Source: Pseudoalteromonas rubra
GTDB taxonomy: Bacteria > Pseudomonadota > Gammaproteobacteria > Enterobacterales > Alteromonadaceae
Assembly: GCF_005887095.1 (NCBI RefSeq)
Contig: NZ_PNCI01000008.1
Location: 124,001 to 188,000, forward strand
Direction: 5' to 3'
DNA length: 64,000 nucleotides
A model generated the notes under the pieces. That model was not told the origin of the DNA. It searched no databases and saw only the letters and a list, made by a program, of their open reading frames with translations. Every line of letters starts with the position of its first letter. The stretch's first letter is position 1. Made by a program: the position numbers and the translations under genes. This document shows positions 47,219 to 57,373 of the stretch, piece after piece.

Positions 47219-48090
47219 TTATTTGATATTTCCTTCAAATAATCTCCATAAGAGTTCTTACCGTACTTTTCTGCGATGCTTTGTATCTGTTCCTTACTCA
47301 GCCACTTGTTGTAAAACGCAATCTCTTCGAGGCAGGCAATCTTAAACCCCTGACGCTTTTCGATTGTTTCAACAAACTGAGCCGCCTCTAGCAAGCTGTC
47401 ATGCGTACCGGTATCAAGCCAAGCAAACCCTCGCCCTAACAGCTCAACATTGAGTTCACCTTTCTCCAGATACATTTGGTTGAGCGTCGTAATCTCCAGC
47501 TCACCTCGGGCAGAAGGCTTAACTTTTTTAGCCATTTCTACAACATTTGAGTCATAGAAATACAATCCAGTGACCGCAAAGTTTGACTTCGCTACACTTG
47601 GTTTCTCTTCGATTGAAATCACATTTCGATCTTTATCAAACTCAACAACCCCAAAACGGTTTGGATCCTTAACTTGATACCCAAATACTGTAGCGCCAGT
47701 CTTCTGCGACATCGCGGCACTCAACTTTGGCGTAAAGCCCTGACCATAAAAAATATTGTCACCAAGTACCAGACATACGGGGTCATCCCCAATAAACTCT
47801 TCTCCGATGATAAAAGCTTGTGCAAGTCCTTCAGGCTTAGGTTGAACTGCATAACTCAGCGCGATACCGAAACAACTGCCGTCACCTAAAAGACGCTTAA
47901 AGCTATCCAGATCTTCTGGTGTTGTAATGATCAATACTTCTTTTATTCCTGCAAGCATTAGTACCGACAGTGGATAATAGATCATTGGCTTGTCATACAC
48001 AGGCAACAACTGCTTTGATATACCATGAGTGATCGGAAAAAGACGAGAACCCGTTCCGCCAGCCAATATTATACCTTTACGCTTAATCAT
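47215..48090 (-). CDS. rffH: Glucose-1-phosphate thymidylyltransferase RmlA/RffH
   Basis: A 291-residue nucleotidyltransferase making dTDP-glucose from dTTP and Glc-1-P. The N-terminal signature [20 protein letters not shown], the substrate segments [32 protein letters not shown] and [20 protein letters not shown] are canonical. It lies between rffG and wecF with 4-base overlaps on both sides. Named rffH from the ECA context; biochemically equal to RmlA. Confidence 0.95.
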   Translation of the reverse strand: MIKRKGIILAGGTGSRLFPITHGISKQLLPVYDKPMIYYPLSVLMLAGIKEVLIITTPEDLDSFKRLLGDGSCFGIALSYAVQPKPEGLAQAFIIGEEFIGDDPVCLVLGDNIFYGQGFTPKLSAAMSQKTGATVFGYQVKDPNRFGVVEFDKDRNVISIEEKPSVAKSNFAVTGLYFYDSNVVEMAKKVKPSARGELEITTLNQMYLEKGELNVELLGRGFAWLDTGTHDSLLEAAQFVETIEKRQGFKIACLEEIAFYNKWLSKEQIQSIAEKYGKNSYGDYLKEISNK

Positions 48091-49157
48091 TTATCTTCAA
48101 CACCTTTACTTTGTTGATAACTGCCATCAAGCACATGCTGCCACCAGAGTGTGTTGTTTAGATACCACTCTACTGTTTTACGAATGCCAGATTCGAATGT
48201 CTCCCTGGGGGTCCATCCCAGTTCTCTCTCAATCTTGCTCGCATCTATTGCATAGCGAACATCGTGACCGGGGCGATCCTTTACAAACGTGATAAGATCT
48301 TCGTACCTTGCCACATTTTCCGGCTTTTCAGGGGCTAACTCCTCGAGCAGCTGACAGATCACTTTAACAACATCTATGTTCTGTCTTTCGTTGTGGCCAC
48401 CAATATTGTATGTTTCACCGTCTACGCCATTGAGTAAAACCGTATACAATGCTCTGGCATGATCTTCAACATAGAGCCAATCACGCACTTGAGTACCATC
48501 GCCATAGACAGGCAGTGCCTTGCCATGCAGTGCATTTAAAATAACATGTGGGATCAATTTTTCCGGGAAGTGATATGGTCCATAATTGTTACTACAATTA
48601 GTCAGTAGAATAGGTAAACCATAAGTCCTTCCCCAAGCTCTGACTAAGTGGTCTGAGCCAGCTTTACTCGCAGAATATGGGCTACTAGGTGCATAAGGGG
48701 TCGACTCGGTAAACAAGTCTTCTGTGCCTTCTAAATCACCGTAAACCTCATCGGTAGAAACATGATGAAATTTAAACCTTGATTTCTCTTCTACTGGCAG
48801 CTTATTCCAGTATTGCCTGGCAACTTCCAATAAAGTAAAAGTACCAACCAGATTGGTCTGTATAAACTCAGCTGAGTCATCGATTGAACGGTCTACATGG
48901 GACTCAGCAGCCAGGTGCATGATGGCATCTGGTTTAGTCGTCTCAATGACGCGAGTAAGTGCCTGCCTGTCGCAAATATCAACTCGCTCAAACTGATAAC
49001 GTTCATTTTTATCGACCGAGCTCAATGACTCAAGGTTCCCAGCGTAGGTCAACTTGTCAACATTAACAACGGAGTCATTTGTATTTTCGATGATGTGTCT
49101 AATCACCGCAGAACCGATGAATCCGGCTCCGCCTGTCACAATAATCTTCACAGCCAA
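48087..49157 (-). CDS. rffG: dTDP-glucose 4,6-dehydratase RmlB/RffG
   Basis: A 356-residue SDR converting dTDP-glucose to dTDP-4-keto-6-deoxyglucose, the WecE substrate. It shows [33 protein letters not shown], the Ser-Thr-Asp-Glu-Val catalytic stretch [15 protein letters not shown] and the [15 protein letters not shown] motif. No rmlC or rmlD follows, so the flux goes to Fuc4N rather than rhamnose. It overlaps wecC by 10 bases. Confidence 0.95.
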   Translation of the reverse strand: MAVKIIVTGGAGFIGSAVIRHIIENTNDSVVNVDKLTYAGNLESLSSVDKNERYQFERVDICDRQALTRVIETTKPDAIMHLAAESHVDRSIDDSAEFIQTNLVGTFTLLEVARQYWNKLPVEEKSRFKFHHVSTDEVYGDLEGTEDLFTESTPYAPSSPYSASKAGSDHLVRAWGRTYGLPILLTNCSNNYGPYHFPEKLIPHVILNALHGKALPVYGDGTQVRDWLYVEDHARALYTVLLNGVDGETYNIGGHNERQNIDVVKVICQLLEELAPEKPENVARYEDLITFVKDRPGHDVRYAIDASKIERELGWTPRETFESGIRKTVEWYLNNTLWWQHVLDGSYQQSKGVEDK

Positions 49158-50416
49158 ATTCCTTTTGTATCGATTACAAGCTTACTCTTGTCTATTTCAG
49201 TAGACTTAAACTCTTTGTGATCAACTAACAACAAGTGAATGTCGCATGTAGATAAAGCATCCTCCAGATCGACCAGCTCTACCTCTCCTAGCTGCGTCGG
49301 CACAGACTCAATATTAGGTTCAACGACAAGAATTTTTCCTGCGTGGACGTCTCTGACCTCTTGTACAATCTGCATTGCCGGACTTTCTCTCAAGTCATCA
49401 ATGTCTGGTTTGAATGCCAATCCGTAACATCCTATTGTCACTGATTTAGCAGTGCGTTCGGGATGCGATTGTAGAAATTCACCGACAGCTTGGTTTACTT
49501 TGTCGACTACCCACAATGGCTTTGAATCATTCACCTTCCTGGCCGTGTGTATTAGTTTCGCAGAGTCCGGTGATTTCGAAATAATAAACCAGGGATCAAC
49601 GGCAATACAGTGTCCACCTACACCTGGACCTGGCTGTAAAATGTTTACGCGTGGATGACGGTTGGCAAGCTTGATAAGCTCCCAAACATCGACATTTATC
49701 TCATCACAAATTAAAGACAGTTCATTTGCAAAAGCAATTTGCACATCCCGGCTACTATTTTCTGTCAATTTGGCCATCTCTGCAGTGCGACTATCAGTAA
49801 TGATGCATTCACCCTCAACAAACGTTTTGTATAGTTTGATGGCCGCAGCTGAGCACTCTGGAGACATACCACCAATTACTCTGTCGTTTTCTACGAGTTC
49901 GCGTACAACATGTCCCGGCAAAACACGCTCTGGGCAATATGCGATTTTAATATCTGCTTCACTCCCCACGCTCTGCGGGAAAGTAAGCTCAGGCCTCATC
50001 TGGGCTAGCCAAGCAGCCAATTGCTCTGTTGCGCCAACTGGAGAAGTTGACTCTAAAACCACAAGATTGCCTTTTTCAAGCACCGGAGCGATAGACTTGG
50101 CTGCCGCTTCAATATATCCAAGATCAGGTTCAGGTATAACTGAGCTACCTGCTTTGAAAGGAGTTGGCACAGCTATCAAGAAAGCGTCTGCAGGCTCAGC
50201 TGTGGTTGATGCACGGAAATACCCTTCTGTCACCGATGCATGAACCAAGATATCTAGCTCAGGTTCAACAATGTGGATCTCACCGCGATTAATAATATCT
50301 ACTGCCTTCTTATTGACATCCACACCGATTACTTTTTTTCTTTTTGATGCGAACATTGCGGCTGTGGGCAAACCAATATAGCCCAACCCGATGACAGAAA
50401 CAGTTTCAAACGACAT
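49148..50416 (-). CDS. wecC: UDP-N-acetyl-D-mannosamine dehydrogenase WecC
   Basis: A 422-residue UDP-sugar dehydrogenase oxidising UDP-ManNAc to UDP-ManNAcA. Motifs are [46 protein letters not shown], the catalytic Cys in [15 protein letters not shown] and [18 protein letters not shown]. The CPERVLPG and [10 protein letters not shown] blocks mark the WecC subgroup rather than WbpA or Ugd. It lies 13 bases after wecB, matching the wecB-wecC order of ECA clusters. Confidence 0.95.
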   Translation of the reverse strand: MSFETVSVIGLGYIGLPTAAMFASKRKKVIGVDVNKKAVDIINRGEIHIVEPELDILVHASVTEGYFRASTTAEPADAFLIAVPTPFKAGSSVIPEPDLGYIEAAAKSIAPVLEKGNLVVLESTSPVGATEQLAAWLAQMRPELTFPQSVGSEADIKIAYCPERVLPGHVVRELVENDRVIGGMSPECSAAAIKLYKTFVEGECIITDSRTAEMAKLTENSSRDVQIAFANELSLICDEINVDVWELIKLANRHPRVNILQPGPGVGGHCIAVDPWFIISKSPDSAKLIHTARKVNDSKPLWVVDKVNQAVGEFLQSHPERTAKSVTIGCYGLAFKPDIDDLRESPAMQIVQEVRDVHAGKILVVEPNIESVPTQLGEVELVDLEDALSTCDIHLLLVDHKEFKSTEIDKSKLVIDTKGIWL

Positions 50417-50429
50417 ACTGACTCCTAAC

Positions 50430-51563
50430 TTAGATTTTCTTTAAAGTTGCTAATACATCACAAATTTGCTTACTAGCTGTACCATCACCATAGGGGTTAT
50501 GCGCTAAGCTCATTTCTTTGTATGCATCAGAATCATTGAGTAACCTGGAAACTGCGTCGGTAATTCTATTAAAGTCGGTACCTACCAGCTCAACAGTGCC
50601 TGCTTCAACAGCTTCAGGTCTCTCAGTCGTATCCCTCATAACTAACACGGGTTTGCCCAGGCTTGGCGCTTCTTCTTGAATTCCTCCTGAATCCGTTAGT
50701 ATCAAATACGCTTCATTCATTAGGTAAACAAAAGGTAAGTATTCCTGAGGTTCAATCAAGTGAACATTGTCCAGACCATTTAGAGTTCTATTGACTGGTT
50801 CCTGAACACTTGGGTTCAAATGCACCGGATAGACGATTTGAACATCTGGATACTCAGTCGCAATAGCCGCTAAAGCTCTGCAAATACTTTCAAAGCCCAA
50901 ACCAAAATTCTCGCGCCTATGTCCTGTGACAAGAATCAACTTTTTGGTTTTATCTAAAAATGGGAACTTACCGCCAAGCTCTTCTTGAAGTGAAAGATCT
51001 GTATCGATTTTTTGCTTCACATCTAATAAGGTATCGATAACTGTGTTGCCCGTTACATAAACACTATCTGCAGGATAGCTTTCATCTAAAAGATTCTTTT
51101 TCGCTTTGCTCGTCGGCGCAAAATGCAAATGAGTAAGGCAGCCAGTAAGACGACGGTTCGCTTCTTCAGGCCATGGCGAATAGATATCACCAGTCCGTAA
51201 ACCAGCCTCAACATGCGCGACCGGGATTTGTTCATAATAGGCAGCTAAGCTAGCCGAAAAAGTAGTTGCGGTATCACCGTGTACAGCAACAATATCGGGA
51301 CGAAACTCTTTTAAAACGGGTGTAAGCTCAAGAAGAATTCTGGATGTCAGTTCTGGCAAGGTTTGTCCTGCCTGCATCAAGTCTAAGTCAAAGTCGGGGG
51401 TAATTTGGAATAACCCCAATACTTGATCGAGCATTTCTCTGTGCTGTGCAGTGACACATACTTTGGACTCAAACCGAGGATCCTGCTCCAAAGCACTTAC
51501 AAGAGGAGCCATTTTTATTGCTTCGGGCCGAGTGCCAAATATAGTTAAAATCTTAATTGCCAT
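50430..51563 (-). CDS. wecB: UDP-GlcNAc 2-epimerase WecB (non-hydrolysing)
   Basis: A 377-residue enzyme making UDP-ManNAc from UDP-GlcNAc. It opens [20 protein letters not shown], with [61 protein letters not shown] and [20 protein letters not shown]. This is the classical WecB/MnaA form and differs clearly from the WbpI-type epimerase at 19.4 kb. It lies 30 bases after wecA. Confidence 0.96.
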   Translation of the reverse strand: MAIKILTIFGTRPEAIKMAPLVSALEQDPRFESKVCVTAQHREMLDQVLGLFQITPDFDLDLMQAGQTLPELTSRILLELTPVLKEFRPDIVAVHGDTATTFSASLAAYYEQIPVAHVEAGLRTGDIYSPWPEEANRRLTGCLTHLHFAPTSKAKKNLLDESYPADSVYVTGNTVIDTLLDVKQKIDTDLSLQEELGGKFPFLDKTKKLILVTGHRRENFGLGFESICRALAAIATEYPDVQIVYPVHLNPSVQEPVNRTLNGLDNVHLIEPQEYLPFVYLMNEAYLILTDSGGIQEEAPSLGKPVLVMRDTTERPEAVEAGTVELVGTDFNRITDAVSRLLNDSDAYKEMSLAHNPYGDGTASKQICDVLATLKKI

Positions 51564-51593
51564 AATACCTTGCTAAAAAAATCGGTGAGAAGA

Positions 51594-52637
51594 TCACTTG
51601 CGTCTCAGCCAGCTCAATATACGCCACACGTGCGCTAAAGCATAATTGTAGACTAAAAACATACCTATGAAAATCGAAAACATTAACCACTCAGGTGTGT
51701 TTCTAAGCTCTAAAAAACCACCTAGAAATGCAATAAATGCTGCCGCTAGAGAGATTATAATTAATGCTCTACGACGACTATATCCAGCTCTTTCAAAGAT
51801 ATGATGCAAGTGATCCCTATCTGCTTTAAAAGGCGAAGTTCCTTTCTTAATTCTCCGATACATTATCGCTACCATATCCATTAACGGAATAGCGATAATA
51901 TAAAGAGCCGTGACTGGTCTGAAAGATTTAGATTCTTGTTCGATACCAATAACCAGTAACCAAATTATTGTAAATCCAATCAACATACTACCAGCGTCGC
52001 CCATAAAAACTTTATTCATTGATTTGCTGGGCCAGCGAAGGTTGAACATTAAGAACGCAGCTATTGAAGCGACAAAAAGAATAGCTAATAAAAACCATTC
52101 ACTCCCGGAAATCCAAAGCAATGTACCCAGCGCGAGAAAAGACACAAGGCTCAACGCGCCTGCCAATCCATCAATACCATCTACCATATTAAACGCATTA
52201 ATCGTACCAATGACACCCAACACAGTAATTACAACACCAAAGTAGCCAAGCTTAAATTCGAAAAAACCTAATATAGAACCAAATGAACTTAAATGATTAC
52301 CGGTTCCAAAAATCATAAAAATAGCAATCGCTAGCTGGACTATAATTCTAACCCTTACAGAAAGGTCATATTTATCATCTAATACCCCTAGCAAAAGGAT
52401 AAATGATGCTGAAATAATATATACACTAAAATAGACGTTATATTCTAAAAACAGCATCGATGACATTAAAACACCAAAGTATATTGCAACACCGCCTATC
52501 AGCGGGATATGACCGTCATGATGTTTTCTTGAGTTGGGGACGTCAACAAGCCCAGTTCTAATGGCAAATGGCTTAGTAATATAAATCGCCATGACGCAAA
52601 ATATAAATGACGATATTAAAGGAGCCAGATAAAACAT
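51594..52637 (-). CDS. wecA: Undecaprenyl-phosphate GlcNAc-1-phosphate transferase WecA
   Basis: A 347-residue polytopic enzyme that starts ECA-type repeats by forming undecaprenyl-PP-GlcNAc. About eleven hydrophobic helices surround the polar motifs VDVPNSRKHHDGHIPLIGG, the Asp pair in LLGVLDDKYDLSVR, NAFNMVDGIDGLAGALS, FMGDAGSMLIGF and the His motif DHLHHIFERAG. All are characteristic of WecA/MraY-superfamily enzymes with GlcNAc specificity. It follows wzz by 70 bases and leads the sugar-nucleotide genes. Confidence 0.94.
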   Translation of the reverse strand: MFYLAPLISSFIFCVMAIYITKPFAIRTGLVDVPNSRKHHDGHIPLIGGVAIYFGVLMSSMLFLEYNVYFSVYIISASFILLLGVLDDKYDLSVRVRIIVQLAIAIFMIFGTGNHLSSFGSILGFFEFKLGYFGVVITVLGVIGTINAFNMVDGIDGLAGALSLVSFLALGTLLWISGSEWFLLAILFVASIAAFLMFNLRWPSKSMNKVFMGDAGSMLIGFTIIWLLVIGIEQESKSFRPVTALYIIAIPLMDMVAIMYRRIKKGTSPFKADRDHLHHIFERAGYSRRRALIIISLAAAFIAFLGGFLELRNTPEWLMFSIFIGMFLVYNYALAHVWRILSWLRRK

Positions 52638-52707
52638 TTAACCTCCATAGCTGACAGCACAATTGACACAGCTTACTAACCAGATTTCATTAACCCGAAA
52701 CTGGTCA

Positions 52708-53649
52708 CTAGGCAAACTCACTTCTTCCTTTAAAAGCAGAAACAGATACAACCGTAAACATCCCTAACAATAATCCGATAAAGGCTCCCAAAATGCATAG
52801 CATTGCTCTTTTAGGACCTTCTTTTCTCTCTGGCATTATCGCAGGATCGATCGTGGTAAAAACATACTCATCTCGCACTTCGGCAAGCATGATTGTTTTA
52901 GTTTCATCTTCCATTAATTTATATAGGATAGCTCTGAGACTAGTAATATCATCTGTCTTTAGTTGCTTATTGAGAAAATGTAAGCTTCTCTTAGCTTCAG
53001 TTACATCTCGCTCTTTCATTGTCATGTTTATTTCAGAAATGATTAAATTGACCCAGTCCCTTGCTAAGACAGGCGAGTTATGCTCGATAGCAATACTAAC
53101 CAAACCAGTTTTCTTTATAAGTTGAACATCGAGCATCTCGAGAAATGCTTCAAATGCTTCTTGCTGTGAAGGTTTAGGAGTACGTGGTAAGTCCACCTCT
53201 CTGACCCACAATTTCTTTTCTACATCATAAATATCGGGATCATAAGAAAGCTTTTTTTGAACGGGATCCCATGATTTCGCAGCCATAATATCGACTAATA
53301 AATCATGCTTTTCGATAAACTCACTAATAAATTTGCGAGACTGTAAAATCTCAATCGCAAGGCTAGTCTTGTCTATACCACCACCAGTGTTCAGCTCAAT
53401 CCCAGCGACAGAAGCTAACCCTCCTAATTGAGAGGCTAGTCCACTGTCATCCTGAGAGCTAACAGGAGCAAGCAAAGCTTCTGACTTATATACGTCATGC
53501 ATTTTAAAAGCTATCACAGCAAATATGCACAAAAACACAAATGAAAACAGCAGGACGACTATCTTGCCTTTCCATATTGAGATACATATTTCTCTTAAGT
53601 CTAGCTCTCCAGGCAAATCAGATATTTCAAAGGCTCTTTTACTGGACAC
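52708..53649 (-). CDS. wzz: Chain-length determinant Wzz (WzzE-like)
   Basis: A 313-residue polysaccharide co-polymerase without a kinase domain. A membrane helix near 30-52 is followed by a periplasmic helical domain and a Pro-rich second helix near 283-305. The start is LDLREICISIWKGKIVVLLF; IDPAIMPERKEGPKRAMLCI precedes the second helix as in Wzz proteins. It sets polymer length for the ECA-like glycan. It lies between the large export protein and wecA. Confidence 0.9.
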   Translation of the reverse strand: MSSKRAFEISDLPGELDLREICISIWKGKIVVLLFSFVFLCIFAVIAFKMHDVYKSEALLAPVSSQDDSGLASQLGGLASVAGIELNTGGGIDKTSLAIEILQSRKFISEFIEKHDLLVDIMAAKSWDPVQKKLSYDPDIYDVEKKLWVREVDLPRTPKPSQQEAFEAFLEMLDVQLIKKTGLVSIAIEHNSPVLARDWVNLIISEINMTMKERDVTEAKRSLHFLNKQLKTDDITSLRAILYKLMEDETKTIMLAEVRDEYVFTTIDPAIMPERKEGPKRAMLCILGAFIGLLLGMFTVVSVSAFKGRSEFA

Positions 53650-53772
53650 TGTTCGTTCTCACTTTAAATACCAATAGTTGTTACCAACCAGATTCTAATT
53701 ACTCGCACTTTTTACAATTTAAAATTACAAAAATGTTATCTACAAATAGACTTAAAAAGTATGGTTAAGCCT

Positions 53773-56436
53773 CTATAGCCGTGCTATCGCAGCAACACCA
53801 ACACCTAACTGATAGAATATTTGCGTAGCTGTACTCCAGAGCGTCAAATTGTCCAAATGTGACGAATCCATAGGAACAACGATTGTGTCGCCAGCCTCAA
53901 GCTCTGTGTCATGGTTAATAGCGAACCAAGAGTTTCTGTTTGGTATAAATACGGCGCCATTGGCTTTGATAACATATATTTTTTCGGCATCTGCACGATC
54001 TCTCAGTCCCCCACTTAGGGTGATGTACTCTTCAATCGAAGTGCCCGATTTAAATAAATGAGAGGAACTGTAGTTCACCTCACCTATTATTGAAATAGAC
54101 TCTCGCTTCCCTGGTACATAGAGTGCATCACCATCTTGCAAAACAAGAGAGTCCGCTTGCGAAACGATATTTGGTAGATCAATTATCAGCCTTCCCAATG
54201 CTTTAACATTCGCAAGGTCTTTTAGTAACCGGTTAGCATCGCTGTAACTAAGTGAAGAGTTGGCTCCAATCGACTTCTGAAAACTCTTAGCTGCAATATC
54301 CTTACGCAACTCATCAGACAGTCTTGCAAGCTGCTTGCGCTCTTGCTCCTTTATCGCTTCTCGAGTAAATACTGCCGCTCTGGGTTCTGCATACTCGGTC
54401 AATCCGCCAGCACGATTCAGAAGGCTATACAGTGTCTCTCCACGCTTTACAATATATTCACCAGGGAAAGTAACTTCCCCCTTTAACGTAACGCGATAAC
54501 TAACCTGCCAATTTGGCTTCATCAATACATTCAGTACATCACGACTATTAATCGAACTCTCTATGCCTTCGGAGGTCAAAGGAACTTTGATGTGCGCAAC
54601 TTGCCCATCCCCTTGTTCACGGGTAATTTCAGCGAACTCAGTGTATGCAGACTCCAGCAAACCTCCAGCTGCGGAAATTGCGTCACTCGCTTTCATATCC
54701 TTTGATATTGGATATATACCTGGAAAACGAACTTGCCCCAAAACTTCGATGATCTGACTCTCAGATGAGGAAGATGATTGATATTCAAGCTGAGCAAGCA
54801 CAGGCGCAAGTAACGTCTCTCGACCGAAAACCGTTGGTACATAGATGTTTTCGTTGATTTCTTGGTTTTCTATGTCTTCTTCTAGCTCGACCTCTTTATC
54901 TTTTTCTGTCTCTTTGTTGTTCTCTGTCGACTTGTTCTGAGTGTCTTTTTCTTCCTGTTGAAAAGATACTTTATTTTCAAATTGACGTCGTTTATACAGG
55001 TGCCAAAGCTTTACGCTTTTCTGTAACTCTTGTTCTTGAGCTGACATCGCCAAATTTTTCAGCGCACTTTCTTCTTGTTCCTGTGAGTTAAACCGGCTAA
55101 AGATAAAAACTTCGTCATTTTTTTGTAATGGAATGCCTTTAGAGTTCAGTGCTTCAGACAGGGAAAATTGCAGCACTTCAATTTCCCCTAACTCTTCACT
55201 TTCTCTGACAATGATTGAGTAGCCCAAATCAGCTTGTGGAAGTAGATCAGATCTCGGGTCTTCTATATAGGACTTTAACGTGGCACCTTCAAACCATTGA
55301 TAGTTACCAGGTCTCGCAACGGCACCGATCAGAGAGACCGAATCGACAACATCATCATTGACAGCCTGAACTTTTATTTCATCTCCACCCTGAGGGATGT
55401 AATCAACCTCGCTCTCGCTAAAATTGACTGAGATGACGGATTTTACAGCATTATTCAGAACTCGATTGACCTGTACACGCTGCAAAAATGCCCCTTCTTT
55501 GAACCCACCAAACATTTGAGTCAAAGATTCGGCGGTGTCCCCTTCTTTTAATTCAAAAATAGCAGGTCGCTTTACCTGGCCTCCGACTTTCACTTGCGGC
55601 CCAACAGAAGGAATAAACACCACGTCTCCAGATTGTAACGTTATGTCATCGCTACTATCCCCTTTAAGAAGAAGATCATACAAGTCCATAACGGCGATAG
55701 TATTCCCCTGCCTTTTCACCTCAATGTTGCGCAATGAGGCTATTTTGGTAACGCCACCGGTTGAGAATAGAGCATTAGTCACGCTTGACAAAGGTGAGAG
55801 TGTGTAAGTGCCAGGGCGATAAGCTTCACCCACTATCAATACCTGAATACTTCTCAGCTCGGCCATAGATACAAATGCACTAAGACCAATGGCCTCATTT
55901 TTCACTTTCTCAGCAATAACTTGTTTTAACTCTGCGTAGGTCAAACCGACCACGCTAACAGGCCTAAATTCAGGTATGTTCAGGCGGCCTTCACGATCGA
56001 CCATGACCATATGTGTCGCCGACTCTTTTCCATACAAATTAATCGTTACCGTATCACCACTGGCTATAACATAGTCATTGGGTACAAGTTGTAACTCTGT
56101 AGGTGCAAAGCTGGTTGGCTCACCAGAAAATAACTCATAACCGAAAGGCTCCAGCTCCTCAACTATTGGCTCCAAAGGATCACGGGGTGCTTTATCATCC
56201 TCATCAGGCTGTCTCGGAAAAACACTCGGAGTACTCGGGTTTTGCATTTGAGTTGGATTATTTAACCCCCCCCCAGAAACGTCAGATAGATTGATACCGT
56301 ATTGCTTTGCCAGCGCCTGCTGTTGGCTCTGTGGCAACTTCTTAAACTGTTCTATTTGCTGGGCGGTCGGTGTAAAAGCAACTGAAACCGCACTAAACAT
56401 CAGCAAAATTGCTGCAAAAATACGTTTAAAAGACAT
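53773..56436 (-). CDS. Large SLBB-domain polysaccharide export protein
   Basis: An 887-residue protein with a signal peptide (MSFKRIFAAILLMFSAVSVAF) but no lipobox Cys. A Poly_export domain (IASGDTVTINLYGKES, VDREGRLNIPEFRPV) lies at about residues 127-215. Several SLBB repeats follow, such as VLIVGEAYRPGTYTL, VLGQVRFPGIYPISKDM and VTLKGEVTFPGEYIV, and ISIIGEVNYSS near the end. A Lys/Glu-rich insert occupies about 490-535. It is over twice the size of the Wza at 35.6 kb and is the first gene of the ECA-like operon, so it probably exports or anchors that polymer. A G9 tract encodes Gly55-57. Confidence 0.87.
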   Translation of the reverse strand: MSFKRIFAAILLMFSAVSVAFTPTAQQIEQFKKLPQSQQQALAKQYGINLSDVSGGGLNNPTQMQNPSTPSVFPRQPDEDDKAPRDPLEPIVEELEPFGYELFSGEPTSFAPTELQLVPNDYVIASGDTVTINLYGKESATHMVMVDREGRLNIPEFRPVSVVGLTYAELKQVIAEKVKNEAIGLSAFVSMAELRSIQVLIVGEAYRPGTYTLSPLSSVTNALFSTGGVTKIASLRNIEVKRQGNTIAVMDLYDLLLKGDSSDDITLQSGDVVFIPSVGPQVKVGGQVKRPAIFELKEGDTAESLTQMFGGFKEGAFLQRVQVNRVLNNAVKSVISVNFSESEVDYIPQGGDEIKVQAVNDDVVDSVSLIGAVARPGNYQWFEGATLKSYIEDPRSDLLPQADLGYSIIVRESEELGEIEVLQFSLSEALNSKGIPLQKNDEVFIFSRFNSQEQEESALKNLAMSAQEQELQKSVKLWHLYKRRQFENKVSFQQEEKDTQNKSTENNKETEKDKEVELEEDIENQEINENIYVPTVFGRETLLAPVLAQLEYQSSSSSESQIIEVLGQVRFPGIYPISKDMKASDAISAAGGLLESAYTEFAEITREQGDGQVAHIKVPLTSEGIESSINSRDVLNVLMKPNWQVSYRVTLKGEVTFPGEYIVKRGETLYSLLNRAGGLTEYAEPRAAVFTREAIKEQERKQLARLSDELRKDIAAKSFQKSIGANSSLSYSDANRLLKDLANVKALGRLIIDLPNIVSQADSLVLQDGDALYVPGKRESISIIGEVNYSSSHLFKSGTSIEEYITLSGGLRDRADAEKIYVIKANGAVFIPNRNSWFAINHDTELEAGDTIVVPMDSSHLDNLTLWSTATQIFYQLGVGVAAIARL
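56266..56274 (-). repeat. G9 homopolymer in the 5' part of the SLBB export gene
   Basis: Nine consecutive G on the coding strand encode Gly55, Gly56 and Gly57 just after the signal peptide. A one-base slip would destroy nearly the whole protein, the hallmark of a phase-variable tract. Confidence 0.92.
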
Positions 56437-56502
56437 CCGGTTTTGTATCCTGTTTCACGATAGGCCAAAAAGATTGCGTATTTTACATAAAATAGCGTCT
56501 AT

Positions 56503-56529
56503 AAAAAAAGGGCTTATCGCCCTTTTTTT
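56503..56529. terminator. Strong bidirectional intrinsic terminator
   Basis: AAAAAAAGGGC (56503-56513) and GCCCTTTTTTT (56519-56529) form a perfect 11-bp stem with T7 on both strands. It ends the DUF481 gene transcript on the minus strand, so the SLBB operon must start in the roughly 65 bases after it. Confidence 0.92.
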
Positions 56530-56551
56530 GATATATCTTTGGTTAATTATG

Positions 56552-57352
56552 TTAAAAGCTGTAAACTAAGGTCAAAGAAGTTTCTGTGTCCGTACTTTCC
56601 TTGCCTTCATCAACTGTTGAGTTATGGGTAATATTATATGCCACCTTCATTTGTAAGGAGCCATTGATTTTAGTTAGTAAGGCGGATTCGGAGGTAGTTT
56701 TGGTATTGGTATCACCATACTCCATCCCTACGACCTGAGTGAATCGGGCGTTATCCGATACCTGCCACTCAAAGTCAACTTTGGCAACACCAATAACCTC
56801 ATTATCTGTTGTGCCTGCAAGTGGGTTGCCATTCTCATCTAGTTCTGTACTGTCGTCCTGATATTCAAAGCGCTTCACACCGGGACCAATTTCCGCGTCT
56901 AAATACATCGTATCCAGGTTAAGTAAACGTAAACCGTAACCCACAGAGACGACTGTTTCACTACGATAGGCGCCAAAGTAATCCGAATCGTAAGAGCCAA
57001 AAATGAACAGGTGACTGTGATCTTCGTTGAGCTTATAGTTGCCCTGCATTGAAACTGAATACTTCTCGTTGGTACGCTCGCTTACTCGCTCACCATCGTC
57101 GTTTTCAATTTCATCTTCCTTATATATCCCGCTCAGCTTATATTCATTACGCCAGTTTTTAAGGTTATGCTTCGCCTTAAGTGCGCCCTTGAGTGTTGTG
57201 GTTTCAGTATTACCACTGGTGATAATAGCCCCCACTTCACTGGTGATATCCCAGGTTTTTTGCTTTTTTGGCTTCTTTGCAGAAGCTTCTTCAGCAGCTA
57301 CATTCGAGCTAACAGCTGCCAATACGCACAGAGATAAAAGTTGTAATTTCAT
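56552..57352 (-). CDS. DUF481 (YdiY-like) outer-membrane protein
   Basis: A 266-residue protein with signal peptide MKLQLLSLCVLAAVSSNVAA and a Lys-rich stretch at 25-31. The rest alternates aromatic and charged residues as in a beta-barrel. The motif IITSGNTETTTLKGALKAKH near residue 43 and FIFGSYDSDYFGAYRSETVV are typical of DUF481. Family function is poorly known; in E. coli YdiY is a salt-induced outer-membrane protein. It ends in a Phe (VYSF), as barrels do. It stands alone between two terminators or hairpins. Confidence 0.88.
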   Translation of the reverse strand: MKLQLLSLCVLAAVSSNVAAEEASAKKPKKQKTWDITSEVGAIITSGNTETTTLKGALKAKHNLKNWRNEYKLSGIYKEDEIENDDGERVSERTNEKYSVSMQGNYKLNEDHSHLFIFGSYDSDYFGAYRSETVVSVGYGLRLLNLDTMYLDAEIGPGVKRFEYQDDSTELDENGNPLAGTTDNEVIGVAKVDFEWQVSDNARFTQVVGMEYGDTNTKTTSESALLTKINGSLQMKVAYNITHNSTVDEGKESTDTETSLTLVYSF

Positions 57353-57373
57353 TGCCTATAAACCCGTCATTAA

